Shown one piece after another: positions 1 through 6,376 of a stretch of DNA of 6,477 nucleotides. This DNA is from an uncultured Eubacteriales bacterium (GTDB taxonomy: Bacteria > Bacillota > Clostridia > Lachnospirales > CAG-274). The translations under genes and the position numbers were made by a program. The notes under the pieces are model-generated. The model made no database searches and had not been told where the DNA came from. It saw nothing but the letters and a program-made list of their open reading frames with translations. Position 1 is the first letter of the stretch. Each line of letters begins with the position of its first letter. Where the stretch lies: NCBI GenBank assembly GCA_902497185.1, contig CABVEG010000098.1, positions 1 through 6,477 of the forward strand, read 5' to 3'.

Positions 1-152
1 ATCTACACCGCTGGAGTTGTTAATTTTTATCAACCACACCAGTTGACAAAGAACCAAAAAAACTCATTTAAGAGGACCTAAGAAAAGAACTGATGAGGAC
101 AATAAGAGGTTTTCAGAAAGCCTTGAAAGACTTATACAAAAATTGATAAATG
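1..152. other. Left-edge segment, no supportable gene
   Basis: No start codon with a ribosome binding site introduces a credible reading frame here. On the plus strand one frame is open from the window edge to a TAA at 79-81. Another is open from just after a TGA at 44-46 to a TAA at 158-160, and its last residues read ESLERLIQKLINEL, which looks like a charged amphipathic helix. The terminator that follows would suit a plus-strand gene ending here, so this could be the 3' end of a truncated or frameshifted gene. I do not recognise a family, and the stretch is too short to decide. Confidence 0.2.
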
Positions 153-197
153 AACTATAAAAGGGATTGTACTCAAATGACAATCCCTTTTATAGTT
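153..197. terminator. Bidirectional intrinsic terminator
   Basis: A perfect 18-bp inverted repeat (153-170 paired with 180-197) encloses a 9-nt loop. The inner core is an AAAAGGG / CCCTTTT stem, so the RNA from either strand runs from a stable hairpin into a U-rich 3' side. The hairpin starts at the stop codon of the minus-strand gene 197-565, sharing one base with it, and so should terminate that gene. It would equally stop any plus-strand transcript arriving from the left edge. Confidence 0.85.
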
Positions 198-565
198 TAA
201 AGTTTTGAAATATCTGATATATTACTTAATTTATGTGCAATAATGTATTTATTTGTTTTAATACACACCATATTTTGTGAATTACCACCTATAAATTCTC
301 CCTCAAAGTTTGCATTGGCAGTAGTGGTAATTTTAATTTGCATACCTCTTGTAAGTGTAATGCCGTGGTATTCTATTTTTTCCAAAGGAAAAAGTGAATA
401 GCATCTGTCCATTACGGAAGCAATATCCTTTGGTCCGCTTACATTTATTGAGGCTGCTTTAAGGAGCTTCCTTATTTTAATTGCATTATTTATAAACCAG
501 GTAATACAAAATGCCAATAAGGCAGCATATATGATTTCTTCTAAACTGATCGGAAAATTATTCAT
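197..565 (-). CDS. Small membrane-anchored protein of unknown function
   Basis: This encodes 122 residues. I do not recognise a named family. Residues about 11-27 form one hydrophobic membrane segment, followed by a basic stretch (KIRKLLK, 30-36). That pattern favours a C-terminal domain on the cytoplasmic side. Residues 43-62 look helical. Residues about 64-119 alternate as short beta strands with glycines (RGMQIKIT, FEGEFIGG, NMVCIKTN, YIIAHKLSNISDI), suggesting a small barrel. I chose the ATG at 563-565 over an in-frame ATG at 578-580. A GGGGG ribosome binding site sits 8 nt upstream of the former, while the upstream ATG has none and lies only about 12 nt after the predicted transcription start. 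The gene follows the decarboxylase by 101 nt but has its own promoter in that gap and a terminator straight after its stop. It is therefore probably a single-gene transcript. Confident that it is a gene; function unknown. Confidence 0.8.
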   Translation of the reverse strand: MNNFPISLEEIIYAALLAFCITWFINNAIKIRKLLKAASINVSGPKDIASVMDRCYSLFPLEKIEYHGITLTRGMQIKITTTANANFEGEFIGGNSQNMVCIKTNKYIIAHKLSNISDISKL

Positions 566-573
566 AATTTGTA

Positions 574-578
574 CCCCC
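574..578 (-). promoter_or_regulatory. Ribosome binding site deciding the start of the 197-565 gene
   Basis: On the minus strand, GGGGG lies 8 nt before the ATG at 563-565. An in-frame ATG (578-580) overlaps this run and has only AT-rich sequence before it. Translation most likely begins at the inner ATG, which gives 122 rather than 127 residues. Confidence 0.6.
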
Positions 579-598
579 ATTAAAACTTATGTTTATAT

Positions 599-626
599 AG
601 TATAACACATTTTAATAATTTTTCAA
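599..626 (-). promoter_or_regulatory. Sigma-A-like promoter for the 197-565 gene
   Basis: The minus strand carries a -35 TTGAAA (621-626), a 16-nt spacer and a -10 TATACT (599-604). TGT directly precedes the -10, forming an extended -10. Transcription would start near 591-593, leaving a leader of about 27 nt before the chosen ATG. The promoter lies in the gap after the decarboxylase stop codon, so the small gene can be expressed independently of it. Confidence 0.7.
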
Positions 627-666
627 GAGGAAATTACAAAATATTTACTTAAGATATTATTGATAA

Positions 667-2067
667 CTATTCCTTAACAACTGTTATATTATTATCATCA
701 ATACCTATTATATTTACATTTAGCTCAATAAGTGCCTTTATTTGATTAATATGCTCCTTTGTGCATCTGTCACCTAATGCAACTATTGGTATTCCTGGAG
801 GATAAGGCATAATTATGCTTGCAGGAATCCTGCCTACAGCATTTTCAATGGAAACGATTTCTTTTTCTGAATAATACACATCTCTTGGTATCATATCAGG
901 CTGGTGTACGCCGGTTATGGCAAGAGGTAGCTTTTCAATAAACTTTCTTTCAACTTTTTTGTCAATATCCCTTATTGCCTTTACAAATTTTTTAATACCT
1001 CTTGGGTCATCTGCAACTGATGTCATGGCAATAATATAGTGTGGACCTGCCATTTCTATTTGAATATTGTACTTCTCAAGTAAAATATCGGAAAGCTCCT
1101 TTCCTGTCATTTCAGTTCTAACCATTATAGTAAACTTACTTATATCAATGTCAAAAATATCATTTTCACCCTTAATACTGTCATTTACAAGTTTAAGTAC
1201 CTTACAGTGAGCAAGTTCGTGACGTGCTTCTCTTAATGTTTCCAGGTATGTTGTAAATAGATTTTTGTCTGATGTTAATATATGCCTTGTATAGTCAATA
1301 GATGCAAGTATAGGATAAGAAGGACTTGTTGTGTTCATCATTGAAACTGCTTCTTTAATTCGGTTTGTATCAACACGGTCTGACTTAATGCTTAATACTG
1401 CTGCCTGATTTAAGCAGGGCAATGTTTTATGCCAACTGTTTACAACAACATCAGCGCCGTCTGAAAGGGCAGTGTGAGGAAACTGATCAGAAAATACAAA
1501 GTGAGCACCATGGCACTCATCTACAATAAGTGTTGAATTATGTTTATGTACAATGTCGGCAATGGTGTTAATATTGCAGGTAAAGCCCTCATAAGTCGGG
1601 CTTGTAATAATCATAGCTTTAATATCGTAGTCATCAAAGGCTCTGAATAAGTCCCTTATACTAATGCCGCCGCAAAGACTTTCTTCCGTCATTTGGGGTG
1701 ATATGTAAACAGGCTTAACACCGGATAAAACAAGGGCATGGTAAACACTCTTGTGACAATTACTTGCAACAAGGACAGTATCTCCCGGATTACAGCAACC
1801 TAAAATGGCAGCTGCCATACCGCTTGAACCGCCATTTACAAGGTAAAAGGATTTGTCGGCACCTAAAAGTTCTGCCATTGCCTCCTGTGATTCGGCAATA
1901 ATTTCTTTAGGGTCATGAAGATTGTCAACTTCACCTGTTTCAGTAATGTCCATTGTTCTAAAGTCATAGGGCATAAAATCCAAATTGCGCTTATGTCCCG
2001 GCATATGAAGGGGATAAGCATTTTTTTCCTGAATTTCCAAGAGTTTATTTAGTATAAAAGCCGACAT
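667..2067 (-). CDS. Orn/Lys/Arg decarboxylase, PLP-dependent, Gram-positive short type
   Basis: Cytoplasmic PLP enzyme (fold type I, group III) that removes the carboxyl group of a basic amino acid to make a polyamine or diamine such as agmatine, cadaverine or putrescine. The 466 residues match the 460-490 of the Bacillus SpeA/YaaO type, and the N-terminal response-regulator-like wing of the 700-residue enterobacterial enzymes is absent. Visible motifs: HMPGHK (21-26); the phosphate-binding NGGSSG loop (78-83); NCHKS (103-107), with a His expected to stack on PLP; DECHGAH (183-189), with Asp183 for the pyridine nitrogen; and SWHK (211-214), with Lys214 as the Schiff-base lysine. The C-terminal domain (about 380-460) holds PYPPGIP (421-427). 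GGAGG lies 7 nt before the ATG. The gene is complete with no missing catalytic residue. Which of Arg, Lys or Orn it uses cannot be read from the sequence, so I give no symbol. It stands alone, without the tmk/holB neighbours common for the yaaO type. Confidence 0.93.
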   Translation of the reverse strand: MSAFILNKLLEIQEKNAYPLHMPGHKRNLDFMPYDFRTMDITETGEVDNLHDPKEIIAESQEAMAELLGADKSFYLVNGGSSGMAAAILGCCNPGDTVLVASNCHKSVYHALVLSGVKPVYISPQMTEESLCGGISIRDLFRAFDDYDIKAMIITSPTYEGFTCNINTIADIVHKHNSTLIVDECHGAHFVFSDQFPHTALSDGADVVVNSWHKTLPCLNQAAVLSIKSDRVDTNRIKEAVSMMNTTSPSYPILASIDYTRHILTSDKNLFTTYLETLREARHELAHCKVLKLVNDSIKGENDIFDIDISKFTIMVRTEMTGKELSDILLEKYNIQIEMAGPHYIIAMTSVADDPRGIKKFVKAIRDIDKKVERKFIEKLPLAITGVHQPDMIPRDVYYSEKEIVSIENAVGRIPASIIMPYPPGIPIVALGDRCTKEHINQIKALIELNVNIIGIDDNNITVVKE

Positions 2068-2119
2068 TATTTTACCTCCGAATTATATAAATTAAAACCT
2101 GTTTTTATATATAAGAGTT

Positions 2120-2148
2120 ATTATATAATATACAGGATAAAAAGTCAA
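2120..2148 (-). promoter_or_regulatory. Strong sigma-A promoter for the decarboxylase
   Basis: The minus strand reads TTGACT (2143-2148), a 17-nt spacer and TATAAT (2120-2125). That is a perfect -10 and five of six matches at -35 with optimal spacing. Transcription would begin near 2112, giving a leader of about 45 nt before the GGAGG and ATG. The inverted pair CCTGT (2098-2102) and ACAGG (2132-2136) brackets the -10 and the first transcribed bases. It could be an operator or mean nothing. Confidence 0.8.
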
Positions 2149-2194
2149 ATATTTTCGGCATACTGCAATAATTATATACAGAAGCCATACATTT

Positions 2195-2223
2195 TTGTGG
2201 CAAAATTTAACAAAATATATACA
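2195..2223 (+). promoter_or_regulatory. Candidate promoter for the TRAP operon
   Basis: The best plus-strand candidate in the divergent spacer is TTGTGG (2195-2200), 17 nt, then TATACA (2218-2223). The -10 is fair (five of six) but the -35 is weak (three of six), as would suit an activated promoter. Transcription would start near 2230, leaving a leader of about 74 nt. The -35 lies inside a small inverted repeat (TTTTG-TGG-CAAAA, 2193-2205). The spacer is AT-rich enough that a chance match is possible. Confidence 0.35.
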
Positions 2224-2303
2224 TGGTTGCTTTTTTATTATTAATAATTTCGTCTGTTATGGGAAATATATAAATTAGTGAAAATATTTAGAGGGGGTTA
2301 ATA

Positions 2304-3311
2304 ATGAGAAAATATATAAAATTCTTTTCCATAATTTCATTGCTGATTTTTAATATGCTGCTTAGTGGCTGTAGCTTAACGGCAAATGGAAGAAGAATAG
2401 TAAGAATTGCTCATTCACAAAGTGAGTCACATCCGGATCATATAGGACTTCTTGCCTTTGAAAAATATGTCGAGGATAAGTTGGGGGATAAATATGATGT
2501 ACAAATTTTTCCAAATGAACTTTTAGGTGCATCAGTTAGGGCTATTGAACTTACACAAACAGGTGCAATAGATTTTGTTGTGTGCAGTACAGGTAATCTT
2601 GAAACTTTTGATGATATTTATTCCATATTCAGCGTACCATATCTTTTTGACAGCACATCGGCTTATTACAGAGCGATGGAGGATACGGAAATTAAGGATA
2701 CAATATATAAAGCTACAAGAAGCTCGGGATTTGAGGCTGTAACATGGTTTGATGCCGGTACAAGAAACTTTTACACAACAAAACCCATTAATTCACCTGA
2801 TGATTTAAAGGGGCTTAAATTAAGAGTACAACAAAGTCCTTCAAATGTAAGTATGGTTAAGGCATTTGGTGCGGCAGCAGCACCTATGACATTTGGCGAG
2901 GTGTATACAGCCATACAGCAAGGTGTTATTGACGGTGCAGAAAATAATGAGCTTGCTCTTACCAATAATAAACATGGCGAAGTTGCCAAATATTATATTT
3001 ATGACAGACATCAAATGGTACCTGATATGTTAATAGGTAATGTTAAGTTTTTGGACAGTCTTTCCGATGAAGAAAGAAATGTATTTATGGAGGCGGCGGA
3101 GCTTGCTTCTCAAGTTGAAAGAGAAGAATGGATTGTTCAAATTGATGAGGCAAAAAAGACAGCAGAATCTATGGGTGTTAATTTTTCAGATGTGAATGTT
3201 AATGAATTTAAAAATAAGGTTATTGGTTTGCAGCAGCAGATGATAAATGAAAATGAAAAACTTAGACCTATTTATGACAGAATACAGGAAATCAATAGGG
3301 AGGTGAGCTAA
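2304..3311 (+). CDS. TRAP transporter substrate-binding lipoprotein, DctP family
   Basis: Extracytoplasmic solute receptor of a tripartite ATP-independent periplasmic transporter. It binds an organic acid outside the membrane and delivers it to the DctQM permease. The first 22 residues are a lipoprotein signal: positive MRKYIK, a hydrophobic core, and the lipobox LSGC with Cys23 as the lipidated residue. Membrane tethering is expected for a cell without an outer membrane. The DctP fold runs from about 32 to 320. Family signatures are GTRNFYTTKPI (152-162), DDLKGLKLRV (166-175) with Arg174 as the conserved carboxylate-binding arginine, and TFGEVYTAIQQGVIDGAENN (196-215). Length (335) is normal. 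The start is preceded by an AGGGGG ribosome binding site. The TAA overlaps the next ATG by one base (TAATG), indicating translational coupling with dctQ. The dctP-type family assignment is firm; the substrate (C4-dicarboxylate, sugar acid, keto acid or other) is not known. Confidence 0.92.
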   Translation: MRKYIKFFSIISLLIFNMLLSGCSLTANGRRIVRIAHSQSESHPDHIGLLAFEKYVEDKLGDKYDVQIFPNELLGASVRAIELTQTGAIDFVVCSTGNLETFDDIYSIFSVPYLFDSTSAYYRAMEDTEIKDTIYKATRSSGFEAVTWFDAGTRNFYTTKPINSPDDLKGLKLRVQQSPSNVSMVKAFGAAAAPMTFGEVYTAIQQGVIDGAENNELALTNNKHGEVAKYYIYDRHQMVPDMLIGNVKFLDSLSDEERNVFMEAAELASQVEREEWIVQIDEAKKTAESMGVNFSDVNVNEFKNKVIGLQQQMINENEKLRPIYDRIQEINREVS

Positions 3312-3781
3312 TGGATGGAATTATGAAAATATTTAATAAGATCCTTGAGAGCATATGTATATTTATATTTGTCTTTATTGTAATAGTGGGCACATATCAG
3401 ATTGTTACAAGATATGTATTCAATGCTCCAAGTACCACATCTGAGGAGCTTTTGACCTATTCCTTTACTTGGCTTGCTCTTTTAAGTGCTTCTCTTGTAT
3501 TTGGTAAAAGAGACCATATGGCAATGACGTTTTTGTTTGATAAACTTTCAGACAGCAGCAGATTAATAATAAGCATTATTAATGAAATACTTGTATTGAT
3601 TTTTGCTGCTGTTGTTCTTATTTACGGTGGTATTTCCATTACAAGACTTACATCAACACAGATGACTGCATCTCTTGGTATTCCTATGTCATACGTATAT
3701 ACGGTTGTACCCTTGAGCGGCTTTGTTACTGCGTTTTATTCTATTGTAAATATTATAGGACTTTGTTCTGAAAGGAGGTAA
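3311..3781 (+). CDS. TRAP transporter small membrane subunit, DctQ family
   Basis: Small permease subunit that pairs with DctM and helps dock the loaded binding protein. The 156 residues hold four predicted membrane segments at about 11-30, 47-65, 85-108 and 126-149, the usual DctQ topology. The family signature is clear: QIVTRYVFNAP (30-40), then EELLTYSFTWLALLSASLVF (45-64), then GKRDHMAM (65-72). GGGAGGTGA ends 4 nt before the ATG, with the GGAGG core 7 nt away. This supports the start at 3311, which shares its A with the dctP stop codon, over the internal ATG at 3323. The dctM ribosome binding site lies within the last codons of this gene. It is complete, with nothing missing. Confidence 0.9.
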   Translation: MDGIMKIFNKILESICIFIFVFIVIVGTYQIVTRYVFNAPSTTSEELLTYSFTWLALLSASLVFGKRDHMAMTFLFDKLSDSSRLIISIINEILVLIFAAVVLIYGGISITRLTSTQMTASLGIPMSYVYTVVPLSGFVTAFYSIVNIIGLCSERR

Positions 3782-3784
3782 AAT

Positions 3785-5089
3785 ATGAATACTGCAATTT
3801 TATGTGGAATAATTATTGCCGTGGTATTATTAATAATTCTTGTAATAGGTGCACCTATATCAATAGCAATAGGCATTTCGTCAATAGTGGCAATACTTCC
3901 TGTTCTAAATGTAAATTCAGCTCTTCTTACGGGCGCACAGAGAACTTTTTCGGGAATTTCAATATTTACACTTATCGCTATACCTTTTTTTATACTGGCA
4001 GGAAATATTATGAACAAGGGCGGAATAGCAATGAGGCTTATTAATTTTGCTAAGCTTTTGACAGGCAGAATACCGGGAGCTCTTGCCCACACTAATACTC
4101 TTGCAAATATGATGTTTGGTTCAATATCAGGCTCAGGTGTAGCAGCAGCATCGGCAATGGGTACGATTATTGGTCCTATTGAAGAAAAAGAAGGCTATGA
4201 CAAGGATTACTCAGCATCTGTTAATATTGCAACAGCGCCTACAGGACTTCTTATTCCTCCAAGTAATGTGTTAATTACATTTTCTCTTGTAAGCGGAGGA
4301 ACATCTGTTGCGGCATTATTTATGGCAGGCTATATCCCGGGCATACTTTGGGGTGTTACCTGTATGGCAGTTGCTTTTTTAATAGCAACAAAAAAAGGGT
4401 ATAAAAGCAGTGAAAAATATAGGATGAAAGAATCAATAAAAATTATTCTTGATGCCATACCTTCACTTCTTCTTATTCTTATTGTTATAGGAGGTATTGT
4501 AAAGGGAGTATTTACGGCTACGGAGGGCTCTGTTGTTGCTGTTGTTTACAGTCTTATACTTTCTCTTTTCTTTTATAAAACAATAAAAATAAGGGATTTG
4601 TATGATATATTCAGAGCAAGTGCAGAAACAACAGGGATAATTGTATTTTTGATCGGTGTATCAAGTATAATGGCTTGGGTTATGGCATTTACGGGTATAC
4701 CGGGTGCAATATCAAATGCACTTCTTGGTATAAGTAATAATAAAGTAGTTATTCTTCTCATTATAAACGTTGTATTGCTTTTTGTTGGAACTTTTATGGA
4801 TATTACACCTGCTATTCTTATTTTTACACCAATATTTCTGCCTGTATGTACAGAGCTTGGTATGGATTCCATACAGTTTGGTATAATGATGGTGCTTAAT
4901 TTGTGCATAGGTACAATTACTCCACCTGTGGGTAATATTCTTTTTGTAGGTGTAAGAGTTGCTGAAACTAAGATTGAAAGAGTAATCAAACCCCTGCTTT
5001 ATTATTATGGAGTAATCTTCGGCGTTCTTATGCTTGTAACATTTGTACCTGCTGTGTCATTGTGGCTGCCCGGATTACTTGGATATTAA
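3785..5089 (+). CDS. TRAP transporter large membrane subunit, DctM family
   Basis: Main transport subunit of the TRAP system, belonging to the ion transporter superfamily. It moves the substrate across the membrane coupled to an ion gradient, usually sodium. The 434 residues match the family norm, with about a dozen hydrophobic segments throughout. Signatures include IAIPFFILAGNIM (64-76), the glycine/serine hairpin GSISGSGVAAASAMG (112-126), LLIPPSN (155-161), FTATEGSVVAV (243-253), FMDITPAILIFTPI (337-350) and GTITPPVGNILFVG (376-389). The two hairpin-loop regions that form the substrate and ion sites in this superfamily are therefore both present. AGGAGG stands 6 nt before the ATG, and only 3 nt separate it from the dctQ stop. 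It is the last gene of the operon, with a terminator about 40 nt downstream. Separate Q and M genes make this the unfused TRAP arrangement. Confidence 0.94.
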   Translation: MNTAILCGIIIAVVLLIILVIGAPISIAIGISSIVAILPVLNVNSALLTGAQRTFSGISIFTLIAIPFFILAGNIMNKGGIAMRLINFAKLLTGRIPGALAHTNTLANMMFGSISGSGVAAASAMGTIIGPIEEKEGYDKDYSASVNIATAPTGLLIPPSNVLITFSLVSGGTSVAALFMAGYIPGILWGVTCMAVAFLIATKKGYKSSEKYRMKESIKIILDAIPSLLLILIVIGGIVKGVFTATEGSVVAVVYSLILSLFFYKTIKIRDLYDIFRASAETTGIIVFLIGVSSIMAWVMAFTGIPGAISNALLGISNNKVVILLIINVVLLFVGTFMDITPAILIFTPIFLPVCTELGMDSIQFGIMMVLNLCIGTITPPVGNILFVGVRVAETKIERVIKPLLYYYGVIFGVLMLVTFVPAVSLWLPGLLGY

Positions 5090-5131
5090 AAAGAAAGTTA
5101 AAAAAGGAGGCTGTTGCGTTAAGCCCAAAGA

Positions 5132-5167
5132 AAAAAGACTCACTCCAATAAAGGTTTGAGTCTTTTT
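5132..5167. terminator. Intrinsic terminator after the TRAP operon, probably bidirectional
   Basis: Perfect 11-bp arms (5132-5142, AAAAAGACTCA; 5157-5167, TGAGTCTTTTT) enclose a 14-nt loop that can add a short CC/GG pairing. On the plus strand the stem ends in a U run and closes the operon 42 nt after the dctM stop. On the minus strand the A-rich left arm (5131-5136) supplies the U run, so it can also stop transcripts from the convergent gene at 5337-6314, 170 nt after its stop. Confidence 0.85.
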
Positions 5168-5336
5168 AGCTTTCATATTATAATTAATTTGCAAAAAAAA
5201 CAGAAAGGAAGGTTATTATATTATAATGCAACCAATAAATCAATTAGTTTTCAACACTCATATACACTTTACATAAAAATTTAGTTATTTTTTAACTGCT
5301 TGATAAATCATTTGTCACCCTATATTAGAGTTATTG

Positions 5337-6314
5337 TTAGTTTTGTGGCTTTGTAATATATTCAAAAAATTCCTCATTAGTATAAGTCTGTTCTACTGTC
5401 ACTTCTGCGCCGTTTTTCAAAATAAATTCTGACAGACCATATTCTGTTCCGTTATCCGCCCAGTCATAGGTATAACCCAGCCCCGTCCACGGGTAACGGT
5501 GTGGATTGTAGGAATACTCTGCATTTTCAGCAAACCACGCCCTGTATTCCTCAGTCGCATCTTCCGGAAATGTTAGCTGCGCAATAGTATCGTCAATTTC
5601 GTTGTCCCTTGCAGGACGGTAGAGATCCTCAGGCTTTACACGCAGTACAGAAAAGTGGGTGTATCCGTTTTGGGGAGGAAGTCCTATGAGCTGCTCCATA
5701 CGCAGTATCATATTCTTCTCCATACCGTTTTTCTGTCCCCATTCAAAAACTTCCTTTTCGGTAAATACCCATACGTCACCGTAGCTTATAGTAATATTTG
5801 CACCTGTCACATAGGTTTCAGGGTATCTGTTCCATGTGCAGACCAACACGCTTTCTTGAGATGTGTCAATAGCTTTTAGTGGCAGCAGCTCTTCTTCCTC
5901 TGATACGGAAGCGTCAATTATAGCATTGTGATACAAATACAGATTATCACACAATGCTACACAGTCTGTCGGCATATAGGTAATGCCGTCCTCTATATAA
6001 GCAGCTGCGCTTAATGTAAACTCCCCCTCGTCCACTGATATTGTCCCACTGCCGTCCTGAAAGGTAATCAAATAATCTCCCATATTGACAAACACTTTAT
6101 CCGGTGACTCTTTCAGCCATGAAACCATATAGCCCATTTCCTCAAATGTCTTTCTAAGGGGTATGTATTTCTTTCCGTCTTCTACCGTCAACAATGTTTC
6201 AGCCACTTCGCTGTTGGTTGCATAGTCCGTTTCTGCAAGCACCCTTACCGAAAGAATGCCTGTTATCGACATTGATGCAACAAGAATTGCCGCTACTCCT
6301 TTTCTTAATTTCAT
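5337..6314 (-). CDS. Secreted protein with copper-amine-oxidase-N-like domain and unassigned C-terminal domain
   Basis: This encodes 325 residues. The N-terminus is a Sec signal peptide: MKLRK, then a hydrophobic stretch to about 26, with a likely signal peptidase I site after VLA (25-27). Residues about 40-130 resemble the copper amine oxidase N-terminal (stalk) domain, PF07833. The evidence is KKYIPLRKTFEEMGYMVSWL, a short strand region, then ITYMPTD. This module is common on secreted Clostridia and Bacilli proteins and does not itself bind copper or catalyse anything. The remainder (about 145-325) is a separate, Trp- and Tyr-rich domain. Its notable stretches are VLVCTWNRYPETYV, GDVWVFTEKEVFEW, RMEQLIGLPPQNGYTHF, VKPEDLYRP and YPWTGLGYTYDW. 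I think it recurs in secreted bacterial proteins, but I cannot name it. The ATG is preceded by AAGGAA at 8 nt. G+C is higher than in the genes to its left (31/60 at 5461-5520 and 26/60 at 5881-5940, against 17/60 at 2941-3000), hinting at a different origin. Function unknown. Confidence 0.85.
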   Translation of the reverse strand: MKLRKGVAAILVASMSITGILSVRVLAETDYATNSEVAETLLTVEDGKKYIPLRKTFEEMGYMVSWLKESPDKVFVNMGDYLITFQDGSGTISVDEGEFTLSAAAYIEDGITYMPTDCVALCDNLYLYHNAIIDASVSEEEELLPLKAIDTSQESVLVCTWNRYPETYVTGANITISYGDVWVFTEKEVFEWGQKNGMEKNMILRMEQLIGLPPQNGYTHFSVLRVKPEDLYRPARDNEIDDTIAQLTFPEDATEEYRAWFAENAEYSYNPHRYPWTGLGYTYDWADNGTEYGLSEFILKNGAEVTVEQTYTNEEFFEYITKPQN

Positions 6315-6376
6315 TTTACATATTCCTTTCCAAAGCTTACTAAATCGTCTTTCTATTTTTTTCTTTACTTAAAATA

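Noticed and set aside
640..660. Weak AT dyad just after the decarboxylase stop, considered as a terminator
   Set aside because: The pairing is short, interrupted and lacks G/C pairs, so it does not look like an intrinsic terminator; some read-through into the small downstream gene is possible.
2068..2303. Riboswitch upstream of the decarboxylase or the TRAP operon
   Set aside because: The leaders are short (about 45 and 74 nt) and AT-rich, with no multi-stem conserved core or attenuator hairpin visible.
2771..2989. Minus-strand open frame of 72 codons inside dctP
   Set aside because: It lies entirely within the well-supported DctP coding region, has no ribosome binding site that stands out, and its translation resembles no family.
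3802..4044. Plus-strand open frame of 80 codons within dctM in another frame
   Set aside because: It overlaps the conserved DctM sequence and its translation is low-complexity, rich in Asn, Tyr and Ser.
3736..4092. Minus-strand open frame of 118 codons across the dctQ/dctM junction
   Set aside because: It is antisense to two clear transporter genes; its hydrophobic pattern is the expected reflection of membrane-protein codons on the opposite strand.
4573..4989. Minus-strand open frame of 138 codons inside dctM
   Set aside because: It is antisense to the most conserved part of DctM (the TPAILIFTPI and ITPPVGN regions). No independent signals for expression were seen.
5226..5276. Possible 16-residue plus-strand peptide (ATG at 5226) with a TATAAT just before it
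   Set aside because: The GGAAGG upstream is too far from the ATG, no -35 element pairs with the TATAAT at a usable distance, and the peptide has no recognisable feature.
5283..5297. AGTTA-TTTTT-TAACT hairpin near the end of the secreted protein gene
   Set aside because: The stem is only 5 bp, nearly all A/T, and is not followed by a good U run on the minus strand; the stronger hairpin at 5132-5167 is a better terminator.
5655..5879. Plus-strand open frame of 74 codons antisense to the secreted protein gene
   Set aside because: The opposite strand encodes a coherent protein with signal peptide, ribosome binding site and promoter; this frame has none of these.
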